Positions 38,592-48,508 are shown, counted from the stretch's first letter. The stretch: DNA of 64,000 nucleotides from an uncultured Paracoccaceae bacterium (GCA_951812305.1 CATOSB010000004.1:62001-126000); one strand, 5' to 3'. Notes: generated by a model from the letters alone, not told the origin. Program-made: numbers and translations.

Positions 38592-40883
38592 CTAGACCGG
38601 CTTGTCGACGCGCGCCGTTACCAGAACGGTCCCGGTACATGCCTCGGGCCATTTCAACTGAACCTGATCATCGTTGGTTCCCGCATTGGGAAATGCCGAA
38701 GGTGCCAGATACACGTTCTGGCCGGATGGGTTCTTCAAATTACCCTCTGACACAACAGATGAAACCGTCCGTGCATTGCCCCCAAACGGCAGATAGTCTC
38801 CAACATCCAGCGTCCAAGTCGAGGCCGCGGTTGAATTGGTGAACTCCAGCGTCACCGGATTGATTGTCGGCTGGTTGATACCGTTGAACGTGTTGCCTTC
38901 AAAAATCACGTTTCGGATCCGCGTATAATCCAGATCAGCGTGGGTCGTATCCACCGATTCAATCCGGTCAATGAAGCCATTCAACGACTTGAACGTGTTT
39001 CCGATAACGCTCAGACCCTGAATGTAATGTCCAGGCCCATAAGGCTTGACCACCAACCAGTTGAACCACGACGCCACATCGTTACAGGTGAAAATATTGC
39101 CGGTAAACGTCAGCGATCCAAACGAGAATTCGCTGGAGAAATCAGGCGCTTGATCGTGTTCGTTGGTCCACTCAAAGAAACAGTTGTCGATGTAATTTCC
39201 CGTGACCACTGACTTCATATTCGGGTCGGTGAAAATGAACCCGCCAACGCGAGGCCCATCAGTAACGCCGTCGCCCTGGAACCAATGGTTGCCGACAATA
39301 AGGTGCCCGTTGCCATGCATAACCGCCGTGTGGCCGAACCGCTGGAACCGGCTGTCGCGAATTTTGGTGTCGTTGGCGTTCACATTGAACACGATGGATG
39401 TCCGTGCCGTTGCCGCCACCGACTGTTCGTTGCTGGCAAACCGGCAGCGATCAATCTGCAAATCCTGGCAGCCGTTGCCATGACTTGTCACCGCGCGATC
39501 CAGTGGCTTTGTGATAAAGCAATCCTTCAGGTGAAAGGTTTCACCCGACGGCGCCAGCAATATGCCGCTGGAATGCCCGTTACAGTGGATTTCCACATCC
39601 GTTATATTCAGCTTGCTGAGTTTCGAGAACCCACTGAAATCCAAAGCATATTTGAATCGCCTGAACGTATAAGTCTGGCTCGCAGCCGGGCCGTAAAGTG
39701 GCTGACTTAACGTGATCTCGCTTGCGCCGACATTCTTGTCACGCACATATACTTCGCGCCCGACACCATTGCCCGTCACAAGCGATCCAACCGGGATGTT
39801 CGCGATGTTGGCGACATTGGTCAGACGCAGTGGGTTTGACGCTAAGTAATCAGCGGCAGAGGTGTGGGTTTCAGTGTCCCAGTTGCTGGATGCCTGAACG
39901 TTGATCTGACCGTTTCGAATGATCCGGCGGATTTCGAACGTGGTCTTGTTGTCCACCGCCGCCTGCATGTCGATCGGGCCGTCCAGTTCAATACGACGCC
40001 CGCCCAGATCAAGCGACTCGTGATCGGTGTAATTCAAAAGTGCCTGAAACGCCTTTTTGAATGCCACGACCTCGTCGCCGAACGCGTCGAAATAATCGGC
40101 GTAGTGGAAATTTCCACGAAGAACCAGGCGCTCGTTGTCGTTCATCACGACTGTGCCCTCAAACCGGGTTCGGTTTTCCAGCGTCAGATCACCTGCAATG
40201 CGATAGGTCCCCGTAGGGATCAGAATGTCGCGGCCGGCAGCTGCGGCATCGGCGGCAGCGAACGCCGCAAGATCGTCGGTCACACCATCACCGACGGCCC
40301 CGAAATCGCGCACGTCGACCCAATCCATCATTGTACGCAGAAACGCGCTCGTAATGTCCTCGATGATGATGTCGTCGATGCGAACAACGCCGCCCTTTGA
40401 ACCGGTCAGATCCAACCCGAAATGCCCATAGATCGGCTCGGTTCCCCAAACCATATCCACGCCATTGCGCCCGCCGGTGCCGATGATGGCGCTAACTTCG
40501 ACAACCTCGCCATAACTGGTTAGGGTCGTCGTCGTCCCAACTTCGGTCAGGCCTGTCACATGTGTGTTGTTTGCTCTGCCTGCCCAACCCGCAATGCGGA
40601 CGCCTGGTAAGTTGCCCGTAACAGCCTTCACCTTTGCCGTGACACGCAGGTAACACCCCGGCAGGATCGGCGTTTCGCCCATATACCGCAGTTTTTGCAA
40701 CGTTTCGGTTTTGACGAGTTCAAGACAGCCGCCAAAATCCTGATCCGCTGGCACGAAGGCCGCGTTGGTTGCGCCGTCATATGTGTTCGACCCCGGTGTG
40801 CCGTCCTCGCTCGACCAGACATCCAGCCCACCCGCAAAAGCCGGCGGCATCAGCACCAGACCATCGGTAATCGCCTTGTTCAT
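38592..40883 (-). CDS. right-handed beta-helix (pectate-lyase superfamily) protein
   Basis: 763 residues from ATG 40883, RBS AAAGGGG; the longer frame to 41012 is not supported. Residues ~210-280 contain VDVRDFGAVGDGVTDDLAAF and RDILIPTGTYRI, the start signature of Pectate_lyase_3 / GH28-related proteins. About 350 residues of repeated short strands follow with many NxFxGN and GNTF turns (VIGNTFKSLNG, FEGNTFNGIN). The N-terminal ~200 residues look like a carbohydrate- or surface-binding domain. There is no signal peptide. Relatives include phage tailspikes and exopolysaccharide-processing enzymes; no phage genes are adjacent. Confidence 0.8.
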   Translation of the reverse strand: MNKAITDGLVLMPPAFAGGLDVWSSEDGTPGSNTYDGATNAAFVPADQDFGGCLELVKTETLQKLRYMGETPILPGCYLRVTAKVKAVTGNLPGVRIAGWAGRANNTHVTGLTEVGTTTTLTSYGEVVEVSAIIGTGGRNGVDMVWGTEPIYGHFGLDLTGSKGGVVRIDDIIIEDITSAFLRTMMDWVDVRDFGAVGDGVTDDLAAFAAADAAAAGRDILIPTGTYRIAGDLTLENRTRFEGTVVMNDNERLVLRGNFHYADYFDAFGDEVVAFKKAFQALLNYTDHESLDLGGRRIELDGPIDMQAAVDNKTTFEIRRIIRNGQINVQASSNWDTETHTSAADYLASNPLRLTNVANIANIPVGSLVTGNGVGREVYVRDKNVGASEITLSQPLYGPAASQTYTFRRFKYALDFSGFSKLSKLNITDVEIHCNGHSSGILLAPSGETFHLKDCFITKPLDRAVTSHGNGCQDLQIDRCRFASNEQSVAATARTSIVFNVNANDTKIRDSRFQRFGHTAVMHGNGHLIVGNHWFQGDGVTDGPRVGGFIFTDPNMKSVVTGNYIDNCFFEWTNEHDQAPDFSSEFSFGSLTFTGNIFTCNDVASWFNWLVVKPYGPGHYIQGLSVIGNTFKSLNGFIDRIESVDTTHADLDYTRIRNVIFEGNTFNGINQPTINPVTLEFTNSTAASTWTLDVGDYLPFGGNARTVSSVVSEGNLKNPSGQNVYLAPSAFPNAGTNDDQVQLKWPEACTGTVLVTARVDKPV

Positions 40884-41057
40884 CGATACCCCTTTCAAAT
40901 CCTTATCGCGCACGACAGGGGCAGGCGGCGAAATGGTCGCCGCTTCAAACCCATGTGCTCTTTGTCGGAAAGCCCGAGCCACGCCGCCCAGACAACGCGA
41001 AAGGAGTATCAAGCCCGCGTTTACGAGGTGTTAATCATGCGTACGGTGAAGGTTAAT

Positions 41058-41459
41058 TTAGGCCGAAAGGGCGGGGTCTTCGATGAACTGAACGCCATTG
41101 ATGCGCCAACCGTCCGGTGTGGCAATCATCTGATATTCCAGGGTAAAGAATGCGCCTTCCTGATCGCGGACGCGAACTCTCTGATAGGTGAACGGCGTCT
41201 GTGTGTCCTGACCCAGATACTGAATATCCGCCGGCCGCCAGACCATCGGAAAGCCGTTGCGCACCATCGTTCCAAAGCGTTCCGGCGTGCCGAAGTGATT
41301 TTGGATGATCGTGGAGGCAAACCCAAACGCGGTCGCAAAATCATCGGCCTCAAAGGCTTCAATCTGCCTTGAAATCACGTCCTCAATGGCCTTGTTTTGC
41401 GCATTCGCGGTCAGAGACAGGGACAAGGCAAATGCGAGTGCCAGCAGAAATCGGGTCAT
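41058..41459 (-). CDS. DUF4864-type secreted protein
   Basis: 133 residues from ATG 41459 (RBS GGAGGTGGCC). A signal peptide (RFLLALAFALSLSLTANA) is followed by a compact domain with ISRQIEAFEADDFATAFGFAS, GFPMVWRPADIQYL and YQMIATPDGWRINGVQF. This is the pattern of the DUF4864 family (NTF2-like fold), common in Rhodobacteraceae, with no known function. The longer frame to 41489 is less likely because of the strong internal RBS. Confidence 0.85.
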   Translation of the reverse strand: MTRFLLALAFALSLSLTANAQNKAIEDVISRQIEAFEADDFATAFGFASTIIQNHFGTPERFGTMVRNGFPMVWRPADIQYLGQDTQTPFTYQRVRVRDQEGAFFTLEYQMIATPDGWRINGVQFIEDPALSA

Positions 41460-41515
41460 GGCCACCTCCAATACTTTCCTTTCAGACACGAACCGGATGC
41501 CGGAAAAGTTTCAAA

Positions 41516-41866
41516 TTATTTCCGCTTGGTCGGTTTCGGCTTCAATTCACCGATATATTCGCGACTCTTCCGAAACCAGTCCGACAATTTATCCAGATTG
41601 TCCCGCAACGCCGGCGGAACGTCCACGTATCCCCGCATCACCGATCCATATTGCATCACCGGCTCGCCCGGAAATGCCTCCAGAAACGCCGCCATATCCG
41701 CCTTTGACAGTCGAATGCAAAGCTGCCCCTCGGGCGACACAAAACTCGTCATATGGCCGTTCAGCGAGGTATAGGGCATCTTCTTGCCCTTCTCCTCTAC
41801 ATCAGGAAACCGTGCAATTACAGCACGATATACGTCCAATGCCCGATCACGATCCAATTCCGCCAT
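41516..41866 (-). CDS. small cytoplasmic protein, MmcQ/YjbR- or DUF1801-like
   Basis: 116 residues from ATG 41866. Blocks YRAVIARFPDVEEKGKKMPYTSLNGHMTSF, KADMAAFLEAFPGEPVMQYG and the terminal Lys-rich KPKPTKRK suggest a small alpha/beta protein that binds a nucleotide-like ligand, but the match is weak. It ends just before lysS on the same strand (12-bp gap), so it may be downstream of lysS in one operon. Confidence 0.65.
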   Translation of the reverse strand: MAELDRDRALDVYRAVIARFPDVEEKGKKMPYTSLNGHMTSFVSPEGQLCIRLSKADMAAFLEAFPGEPVMQYGSVMRGYVDVPPALRDNLDKLSDWFRKSREYIGELKPKPTKRK

Positions 41867-41878
41867 AGACGAAGCATA

Positions 41879-43459
41879 TCACGCCGCCAGCTTCCCCGCC
41901 AACCCGTCCTCGATCAGTGCGATGGTCTCATCCACGCCATAAAGCGCGATGAACCCGCCAAACCGCGGACCCTGCGACGCGCCGAGCAGTACTTCGTACA
42001 GCGCCTTGAACCAGTCGCGCAGCGGTTCGAATTCATGCGCCTTGCCAACCGCAAACACCATCGACTGCAATTCTTCCGGGTCCAGCCCGCCATCCCAGCC
42101 ATGCAGCCGCGCCAACAAATCCTCCAGCGCCGCGCGCTCCTTGTCATCGGGTGCACGAAACACCTTCGCGGGTTTCACAAAATCGTTGTAATAGCGCACG
42201 GCAAACCCGGCGGCCGCATCCAGATCGGGATGCGTTTCCGGCGATGCGTCGGGCGCGTATCGCTTGATAAAGCCCCAAAGCTGGTCTTTCGCTTCCGCGG
42301 AAGACACAGACGCCAGGTTCAGCAACATCGAAAACGGCACGACCATGTTGGACGCAGGCACGTTGTGGCCATGTATATGAAACACCGGGTTGGCCATACG
42401 TTGTGCGGTGTCCTGATCGGCATAGGCGCGCAGCTGCTGGTGGTATTCATCCACCGCCTTCGGAATCACATCGAAATGCATCCGTTTCGCCGTCTTCGGC
42501 TTCTGGTACATGAAGTATGACAGGCTCTCGGTCGCCGCGTAACTCAGCCATTCATCAATCGAAATCCCGTTGCCCGACGACTTCGAAATCTTCTGCCCTT
42601 GCTCGTCCAGAAACAGCTCATAGCTGAAATGGTTCGGGGGCTGCACGCCCAGCGTCCGGCAAATCGCGTCATAGATCTTTTCGTTGGTGGCGTGTTCCTT
42701 GCCGTACATCTCGAAATCGACGCCCAGTGCCGCCCACCGCGCGCCAAAATCCGGCTTCCACTGCAGTTTCACATTGCCGCCCGTGACCGGCAGCGTCCAT
42801 TCCCGCCCGTCCTCGTCATCAAACGTAACAGTCGCCTCGGCGGCATCCACATGCTTCATCGGCACATAGATTACGCGGCCTGTTTCCGGGTGAATTGGCA
42901 AGAAAACTGAATAGCTTGCCTGCCGTTCTTCACGCAATGACTTAAGCATGATCGCCATCAGATCGTCATACCGTTCTGCACAGCGCGTCAGGATCTCGTC
43001 GAACTGGCCGGAGCGATAAAACTCCCGCGCGGAGTAAAACTCATACTCGAAACCAAACGTATCCAGAAACCGGCACAGCATCGCGTTGTTGTGATGCCCA
43101 AAACTCTCATGGGTCCCGAACGGATCAGGAACCGACGTCAACGGTTTCTGAATATGCGCCGCCAGTTCCTCCTGGTTTGGCACATTTCCCGGCACCTTCC
43201 GCATCCCGTCCAGATCGTCGGAAAAACAGATCAGCTTGGTCGGAATATCCGAAATCACTTCGAAAGCGCGCCGGATCATCGTCGTGCGTAAAACCTCGCC
43301 AAACGTCCCGATATGGGGCAACCCGGACGGGCCATACCCCGTCTCAAACAGCACATAGCCCTTGTCTGGCGCGCCTTTGTCATAGCGTTTCAAAAGCCGG
43401 CGCGCCTCTTCAAAGGGCCAGGCTTTCGAACTCATCGCGGCGTCGCGCAGGTTGGACAT
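41879..43459 (-). CDS. lysS: lysyl-tRNA synthetase, class I
   Basis: Charges tRNA-Lys by the class I (archaeal-type) enzyme, which alphaproteobacteria use instead of the class II enzyme. 526 residues from ATG 43459. The HIGH motif is HIGT ([15 protein letters not shown]) and KMSKS is [11 protein letters not shown]. Further class I LysRS signatures: [28 protein letters not shown]. The two signatures at normal distance make the identification firm. It is the first gene of a short minus-strand group. Confidence 0.97.
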   Translation of the reverse strand: MSNLRDAAMSSKAWPFEEARRLLKRYDKGAPDKGYVLFETGYGPSGLPHIGTFGEVLRTTMIRRAFEVISDIPTKLICFSDDLDGMRKVPGNVPNQEELAAHIQKPLTSVPDPFGTHESFGHHNNAMLCRFLDTFGFEYEFYSAREFYRSGQFDEILTRCAERYDDLMAIMLKSLREERQASYSVFLPIHPETGRVIYVPMKHVDAAEATVTFDDEDGREWTLPVTGGNVKLQWKPDFGARWAALGVDFEMYGKEHATNEKIYDAICRTLGVQPPNHFSYELFLDEQGQKISKSSGNGISIDEWLSYAATESLSYFMYQKPKTAKRMHFDVIPKAVDEYHQQLRAYADQDTAQRMANPVFHIHGHNVPASNMVVPFSMLLNLASVSSAEAKDQLWGFIKRYAPDASPETHPDLDAAAGFAVRYYNDFVKPAKVFRAPDDKERAALEDLLARLHGWDGGLDPEELQSMVFAVGKAHEFEPLRDWFKALYEVLLGASQGPRFGGFIALYGVDETIALIEDGLAGKLAA

Positions 43460-43575
43460 CTCATCATCTTTCACGGATCACCGGATCATCGCCTCCGGCC
43501 AGCACACTCCCTATTGCCGCAACTGCAACAGGTCAATATGCTGCACTGCGACATTGCATTTGCAGGATTCTCTAA

Positions 43576-43998
43576 GTGAACGATCAAAACCCCCCTTTAT
43601 CGCCACAAGACGCCCTTGTTGCGGTTATGATCGCGATCTCGGCGAGTGACGAAAATATCCGCACCGCCGAATTGATCAGCATTGAAAGCATTGTCGATCA
43701 CATGCCGGTCTTCAGCGACTACGACAAGGACCGCCTGCGCCGTGTCTCCACCACGGTGTTTGATCTTTTTGAAGAGGAAGACGGCCTTGACGCCCTGTTC
43801 GGACTTATCCGCGATACGCTTCCAGAGCAGCTCTTTGAAACCGCCTATGCGCTGGCCTGTGACGTTGCTGCCGCCGATGGCCGCCTTGGCGAGGACGAAT
43901 TGCGCTTCCTTGCGGAAATCCGTTACGAGTTGCGCATCGACCGCCTCGCCGCCGCCGCGATCGAACGCGGGGCGCGGGCGCGCCATCTGACAATCTGA
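43576..43998 (+). CDS. TerB-family protein
   Basis: 140 residues from GTG 43576. Two Asp/Glu-rich helical pairs, VAVMIAISASDENIRTAEL and ACDVAAADGRLGEDELRFL, match the metal-binding D-G-x-[I/L]-x-x-x-E pattern of TerB proteins. TerB in tellurite operons is a stress signalling protein, but solitary copies like this one are common and of unknown role. Divergent from lysS. Confidence 0.88.
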   Translation: MNDQNPPLSPQDALVAVMIAISASDENIRTAELISIESIVDHMPVFSDYDKDRLRRVSTTVFDLFEEEDGLDALFGLIRDTLPEQLFETAYALACDVAAADGRLGEDELRFLAEIRYELRIDRLAAAAIERGARARHLTI

Positions 43999-44049
43999 CG
44001 CTTTTTGCGCTTGCGCTTGGGTCTGCGATAAGGCCCAACTCCGCGCATC

Positions 44050-45261
44050 ATGTTGCGCCCTGCATCTTCCCCGCCAACACTGCTTACACTGATCCTGCTC
44101 ACGGCAGTATCGGTGCTGGCGCTGAACATGTTCCTGCCCTCGCTCGCCAATATCGCGGCGGATCTGAATGCAGATTACGCGCTTGTGACGCTTTCCGTTT
44201 CGGGGTTCCTTGCGCTGAACGCAGTCATGTTGCTGATCGTAGGACCAATTGCAGACAATGTCGGGCGCAGGCCGGTGATCCTTGTTACGCTGGTATTATT
44301 CATCGTTGCATCCCTCATTTCCGCGCTGGCGCAAAACATCTGGCTATTCCTTGGGGCGCGCGTGTTTCAGGCATCAATCATCTCTGGCTCCGCACTGGCG
44401 TCGGCAATCATTTCGGACACAACCGCGAAGGACAAGGCCGCCAGCCGTATGGCCTATGTCGCGATGGCAATGGCGATTGCGCCGATGATCGGGCCTATGA
44501 TCGGCGGTGCGCTCGATGAATTCTTTGGCTGGCGGGCGAACTTTTGGGCGTTTGTGATCCTGGGCACCCTAGTGCTGTGGCTGATCTGGGTGGATCTGGG
44601 CGAAACCAACCCGACCACGACCCGCACATTCCGTGATCAGCTTTCGGAATACCCGGAACTCTTCGCCTCCCGCCGTTTCTGGGGCTATTCGGTTTGCATG
44701 GCCTGTTCTGTCGGGGCGTTCTTCTTTTTCATTGCCTCGGCGCCTCTGGTGTCCGCAACCGTGTTCGGCCTGTCCCCTGCCGTGCTCGGCATTGGCATCG
44801 GATCGATCACTGCAGGGTTCTTCGTGGGCAGCTTCCTGTCCGGGCGGTATTCCGCCGCCAAAGGCGTGATCTGGATGGTGCTGGCGGGGCGCATCGTGGC
44901 ACTTGTCGGTGTCGCGTTGGCGTTTCTGGCCACTATTCTCATCCTTGCCGATCCGCTGATCTATTTCTCCGGTGCGGTCGCCGTCGGCTTCGGCAACGGC
45001 CTGACGGTCCCCAACGCGCGGGCCGGCACGCTTGCCCTGCGACCGTCGCTGGCGGGCAGCGCCTCAGGCCTTTCCGGCGCGCTCGTGGTCGCCATTGGTG
45101 CCGTGTTGACGCAATTGCCCGGGCTGGTTTTGACCGAGGCGAACGCGGTCTGGATGGCACAGGTCATCATGTTGATATTGTTGGTGTTTGGGCTTCTTGC
45201 AGCCTTCTATGTCCGTGCGGTGGACATTCAGGAAGCGCGCGAGGCGCAAAATTTGTCCTGA
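44050..45261 (+). CDS. Bcr/CflA-type MFS drug exporter
   Basis: 403 residues with twelve hydrophobic helices. The A-motif between TM2 and TM3 reads GPIADNVGRRPVIL, and TM4-5 contains AMAIAPMIGPMIGGALDEFFGWR, typical of Bcr/CflA proteins that expel drugs or small metabolites by proton antiport. It starts at ATG 44050 without a clear RBS. It follows terB by 51 bp and ends 14 bp before repeat copy B. Confidence 0.93.
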   Translation: MLRPASSPPTLLTLILLTAVSVLALNMFLPSLANIAADLNADYALVTLSVSGFLALNAVMLLIVGPIADNVGRRPVILVTLVLFIVASLISALAQNIWLFLGARVFQASIISGSALASAIISDTTAKDKAASRMAYVAMAMAIAPMIGPMIGGALDEFFGWRANFWAFVILGTLVLWLIWVDLGETNPTTTRTFRDQLSEYPELFASRRFWGYSVCMACSVGAFFFFIASAPLVSATVFGLSPAVLGIGIGSITAGFFVGSFLSGRYSAAKGVIWMVLAGRIVALVGVALAFLATILILADPLIYFSGAVAVGFGNGLTVPNARAGTLALRPSLAGSASGLSGALVVAIGAVLTQLPGLVLTEANAVWMAQVIMLILLVFGLLAAFYVRAVDIQEAREAQNLS

Positions 45262-45275
45262 CGGCCCGCGATTGA

Positions 45276-45585
45276 TGGCCTGAAGCGGACAATGCACACT
45301 TGCGCCCGACGCGCGGATTCGAGCCGCAGGCGCCGCGCGATCGCCTGCCCGTCCCGCCTCTCACACATTGCCAAAGCAATGCGTTGCCGGCAGTGCATTG
45401 CATAGTGATGCAATGCACGAGAGGGGGCTGGCGATTTGGCCAGTCTGGGCGCGAGCCGTTGAGCACACACGGACTTGGCTGGGATAAACGGGCATACTGC
45501 AAGGTTTCATCGCCACCCCACGGGCAGGCAATCGCGCGTCCTATCTCGTGGTTTGCGAATGGTGTTATCAGTCCACGACGCAACC
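45276..45585 (+). repeat. palindromic repeat element, copy B (about 310 bp)
   Basis: Left end TGGCCTGAAGCGGACAATG (45276), arms GCCGCGCGATCGCCTGCCCG and CGGGCAGGCAATCGCGCG, and the shared centre GGCTGGCGATTTGG. It includes the 66-bp nested insert. The right terminal repeat is degenerate, so the end is approximate. It fills the convergent gap between the MFS gene and gabD; the 3' tip approaches the gabD stop. Confidence 0.8.
45359..45424. repeat. nested 66-bp two-hairpin element inside copy B
   Basis: The sequence equals the insert in copy A except at three positions in the first hairpin region (CACATTGC-CAAA-GCAATGCG). The second hairpin, GTGCATTGCAT-AGTG-ATGCAATGCAC, is unchanged, and the outer CCTCTC/GAGAGG stem is kept. 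Confidence 0.85.
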
Positions 45586-45601
45586 AATCCCGATACCCGC
45601 C

Positions 45602-47080
45602 TCAAACACTCAAACAGACGTATTTCATTTCCAGATAGCCCTCGATCCCGTGACGCGACCCTTCACGACCAAGCCCCGATTGCTTGACCCCGCCAAAGGG
45701 TGCCACTTCTGTCGAAATGATCCCGGTATTCACCCCCACAATACCGTAATCCAGCGCTTCCTGCACCCGTGTGATCGTGCCGATGTCACGGGCGTAGAAA
45801 TAGGCCGCAAGCCCGAAGATCGTGTCATTGGCCATCCCGACAACTTCGTCCTCACTCTCAAACCGGAACAACGGTGCCAGCGGCCCGAATGTCTCTTCCT
45901 GCGCCACCGCCATATCCTGCGTTACGCCGGTCACAATCGTCGGCTCAAAGAATGTCCCACCCAACGCGTGTGGCGCACCACCCAAGGCAATCTCACCGCC
46001 TTTGGAGACCGCATCGGCGATATGTTCCTGCACCTTCTTCACCGCTGCCTCATCAATCAGCGGCCCGAAGATCACCCCGTCATCCAGACCGTCCCCCACG
46101 GCCATCGCCGATACCCGCGCCTTCAGTTTCTCGACGAACGCATCGTAAACCCCGCCTTGCACGTAAATCCGGTTTGCACAAACGCAGGTCTGCCCGTTAT
46201 TGCGGTATTTGCTGGCAATTGCGCCCTCGACTGCCGCATCCAGATCAGCGTCGTCAAAAACGATGAACGGGGCATTCCCGCCAAGTTCCATGGAGCATTT
46301 CATCACCTGATCTGCGGCTTGCCGCAGCAGGATCCGGCCCACCTCGGTCGACCCCGTAAACGACAACTTCCTGACGGCGGAGTTCTCGCAGAATTCTTTG
46401 CCGATACCGCTGGAATCCGTAGACGGGATGATCGACAGCACGCCCTTGGGGATCCCGGCACGATCCGCGAGCACTCCCAATGCCAGCGCCGACAATGGAG
46501 TCAAAGTCGGGGGCCGCACGATCATCGAACAGCCCGCCGCCAGCGCCGGACCCACCTTGCGCGTGATCATCGCGTTCGGGAAATTCCACGGCGTGATCGC
46601 TGCCGCCACGCCAATCGGCTGCTTAAGAACCGTGATCCGCTTATCCGGCTGATGTCCCGGGATCGTTTCGCCATAAACCCGTTTGGCTTCTTCGGCGAAC
46701 CACTCGATGAACGACGCGCCGTAAAGGATTTCTCCCTTGGCCTCTGCCAGCGGCTTGCCCTGTTCGGCGGTCAGGATCACCGCCAGATCGTCGGCATTCG
46801 CCACCATCTCGTTGAACCACGAGCGCAGGATATTGGCGCGATCCTTGGCCGTCATCGCGGCCCAGCCCTTCATCGCTGCCTCACCCTTGGCAATTGCATC
46901 CGCCGTCTCAGCACGCCCCAGATCGGCCACTTGCGCGATCACATCACCGCGCGCGGGGTTGGTCACGTCAAACGTCTTTCCGCCAGGTGCATCGACCCAC
47001 GCCCCTGCCAGATAGGCTTGCGTGACCAAAAGGGTCGAGTCTTTCAGCATCCCGGCGAGATCGGTGGTTGTGTCAAGCAT
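45602..47080 (-). CDS. gabD: NAD(P)-dependent succinate-semialdehyde dehydrogenase
   Basis: 492 residues. ALDH signatures: nucleophile Cys in NNGQTCVCANRIYV, catalytic Glu in SMELGGNAPFIVFDDADLD, and ITPWNFPNAMITRKVGPALAAGC for NAD(P) binding. DLGRAETADAIAKGEAAM, ITVLKQPIGVAAAITPWN and EVAPFGGVKQSGLGREGS fit the GabD group, which oxidises succinate semialdehyde from GABA breakdown; related semialdehydes remain possible. Divergent from the hydrolase at 47143. Confidence 0.93.
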   Translation of the reverse strand: MLDTTTDLAGMLKDSTLLVTQAYLAGAWVDAPGGKTFDVTNPARGDVIAQVADLGRAETADAIAKGEAAMKGWAAMTAKDRANILRSWFNEMVANADDLAVILTAEQGKPLAEAKGEILYGASFIEWFAEEAKRVYGETIPGHQPDKRITVLKQPIGVAAAITPWNFPNAMITRKVGPALAAGCSMIVRPPTLTPLSALALGVLADRAGIPKGVLSIIPSTDSSGIGKEFCENSAVRKLSFTGSTEVGRILLRQAADQVMKCSMELGGNAPFIVFDDADLDAAVEGAIASKYRNNGQTCVCANRIYVQGGVYDAFVEKLKARVSAMAVGDGLDDGVIFGPLIDEAAVKKVQEHIADAVSKGGEIALGGAPHALGGTFFEPTIVTGVTQDMAVAQEETFGPLAPLFRFESEDEVVGMANDTIFGLAAYFYARDIGTITRVQEALDYGIVGVNTGIISTEVAPFGGVKQSGLGREGSRHGIEGYLEMKYVCLSV

Positions 47081-47142
47081 GGCGTCCTCCCTAGACTGGA
47101 TACGTTGTCACGCTTTCAAAAGCTGGATGCAAGGGGGACAGG

Positions 47143-47934
47143 ATGGACCTTACCGACGACTACGCAATCGGAAAATACACCCCAGGGTCTGACGCCTATC
47201 CAGCAAAGTGGGCTGCCGCCGCCGCTGCGTTCCGAAATGGTCTTGAAGATCGCGCCCGACTGGATATCCCATATGGCTCCCGGTTACGGAACAGGTTCGA
47301 TTTGTTTCTGCCCGATGGGTCGGCCAAGGGCCTCATTGTGTTCATCCACGGCGGTTACTGGCTGAATTTCGACAAGAGTTTCTGGTCACACCTCGCTGCA
47401 GGACCGCTCGCACGGGGTTGGGCCGTCGCGATGCCCAGCTATACATTGGCTCCAGAGGCACGGATCACGGAAATCACCAATGAAGTCGCAACTGCCATTG
47501 ACGTTGCCGCCAAAGATATAGCTGGCCGCTTGATCATCACTGGCCATTCCGCAGGCGGCCACCTTTCTGCGCGGATGCGGTGCGCGGGCGTCCTGCCGGA
47601 CGCCGTCGCCGATCGGGTATTTCGCGTCCTGCCGATATCGCCGGTCGGCGACCTCCGACCGTTAACGCAAACGGACATGAACACTGATCTGCGCATCGAC
47701 GCCGAAGAGGCACAGGCAGAAAGCCCGGCACTGATTGACAAGACTTTACCAACTGAATGCGTGGTTTGGGTTGGGGCAGAAGAAAGACCCTCGTTCCTTG
47801 AACAGGCCCGTTGGCTCGCAGGGGCGTGGGGGTGCAATCATCATATCGCGACGGGTCGCAACCACTTTGATGTTATTGAAGATCTTGAACGGCCCGACAG
47901 CCCGTTAACCAACGCTCTGTTGGCCGATATCTGA
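47143..47934 (+). CDS. alpha/beta hydrolase, kynurenine formamidase-like
   Basis: 263 residues from ATG 47143, RBS AAGGGGGACAGG. Oxyanion motif HGGYW (VFIHGGYWLNFDKS), nucleophile GHSAGGHLSA and a C-terminal His in GRNHFDVIEDL. HGGxW with GHSAGG is typical of arylformamidase / kynurenine formamidase relatives. No other kynurenine genes are near, so the substrate is uncertain. Confidence 0.88.
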   Translation: MDLTDDYAIGKYTPGSDAYPAKWAAAAAAFRNGLEDRARLDIPYGSRLRNRFDLFLPDGSAKGLIVFIHGGYWLNFDKSFWSHLAAGPLARGWAVAMPSYTLAPEARITEITNEVATAIDVAAKDIAGRLIITGHSAGGHLSARMRCAGVLPDAVADRVFRVLPISPVGDLRPLTQTDMNTDLRIDAEEAQAESPALIDKTLPTECVVWVGAEERPSFLEQARWLAGAWGCNHHIATGRNHFDVIEDLERPDSPLTNALLADI

Positions 47935-48027
47935 CACATAAGACCCTGACCGCCGGTTTTCCTTGATCGGCGGCGATCATCGGAACATCATAAAACTATG
48001 ATTTACTGCCAAGTGACGTGACGTTTC

Positions 48028-48045
48028 GTTTACGTTTACGTCAAC
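48028..48045 (+). promoter_or_regulatory. MerR-type operator GTTTACGTTTACGTCAAC upstream of merR
   Basis: An 18-bp imperfect palindrome (14 of 18 positions self-complementary) lies 66-83 bp before the merR start. It resembles motifs described for MerR-type LiuR regulators of branched-chain amino acid and fatty-acid catabolism. Probably autoregulation of the merR-acd operon. Confidence 0.5.
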
Positions 48046-48110
48046 CTTTCTTGTAAGAGCTTTGACAAGTTCCACATCGCCCATCGTGGCCCGCGAAGGA
48101 GGAACAGGAA

Positions 48111-48508
48111 TTGACCGACGAACTTATGACAATTCGACAAATGTGTGAGGCGTTCGGCGTAACCCCCCGAACCTTGCGGTTTTATGAGTCCAAAGAACTG
48201 TTATCGCCGATCCGCGAGGGTCAGAAGCGGCTGTTCACACGTCATGACCGTGGACGATTGAAATTGATCCTGCGCGGCAAGCGATTTGGCTTTTCGCTGG
48301 AGGAAATCCGTGAACTCCTGGGTCTTTATGAACTTGGCGACCAACAGGAAACCCAGTTTCGCGAAACCTTTGCGCTGGCGCAGAAACATCTGCCGAAATG
48401 GAAGGCCAGCGCGACGAACTGAACGAAACGATTGCCGAACTGAAACAACAGCTCGAATGGGGTGCGATGCAAATCGCCAAATTCGAGGCCGAAACTTCGA
48501 ACGACTGA
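48111..48508 (+). pseudogene. MerR-family regulator of acyl-CoA catabolism, frameshifted
   Basis: TTG 48111 is placed 8 bp after AAGGAGG. The N-terminal winged helix is intact: MTIRQMCEAFGVTPRTLRFY, ESKELLSPIREGQKRLFTR and the helix LEEIRELLGLYELGD. Translation then goes out of frame after AQKHL and stops at 48422. One missing base near 48392 accounts for this: adding it restores EMEGQRDELNETIAELKQQL and a stop at 48508, a normal 132-residue protein. The lost part is the dimerisation coiled coil. It may be a true mutation or a sequencing error. Confidence 0.85.

Noticed and set aside
38592..40883. Prophage region
   Set aside because: Only the beta-helix protein is suggestive; neighbours (DUF4864 protein, lysS, tig) are housekeeping and no capsid, tail or integrase genes occur.
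45602..47365. 605-residue plus-strand frame opposite gabD
   Set aside because: A shadow of the complete GabD protein on the minus strand; no domain signature.
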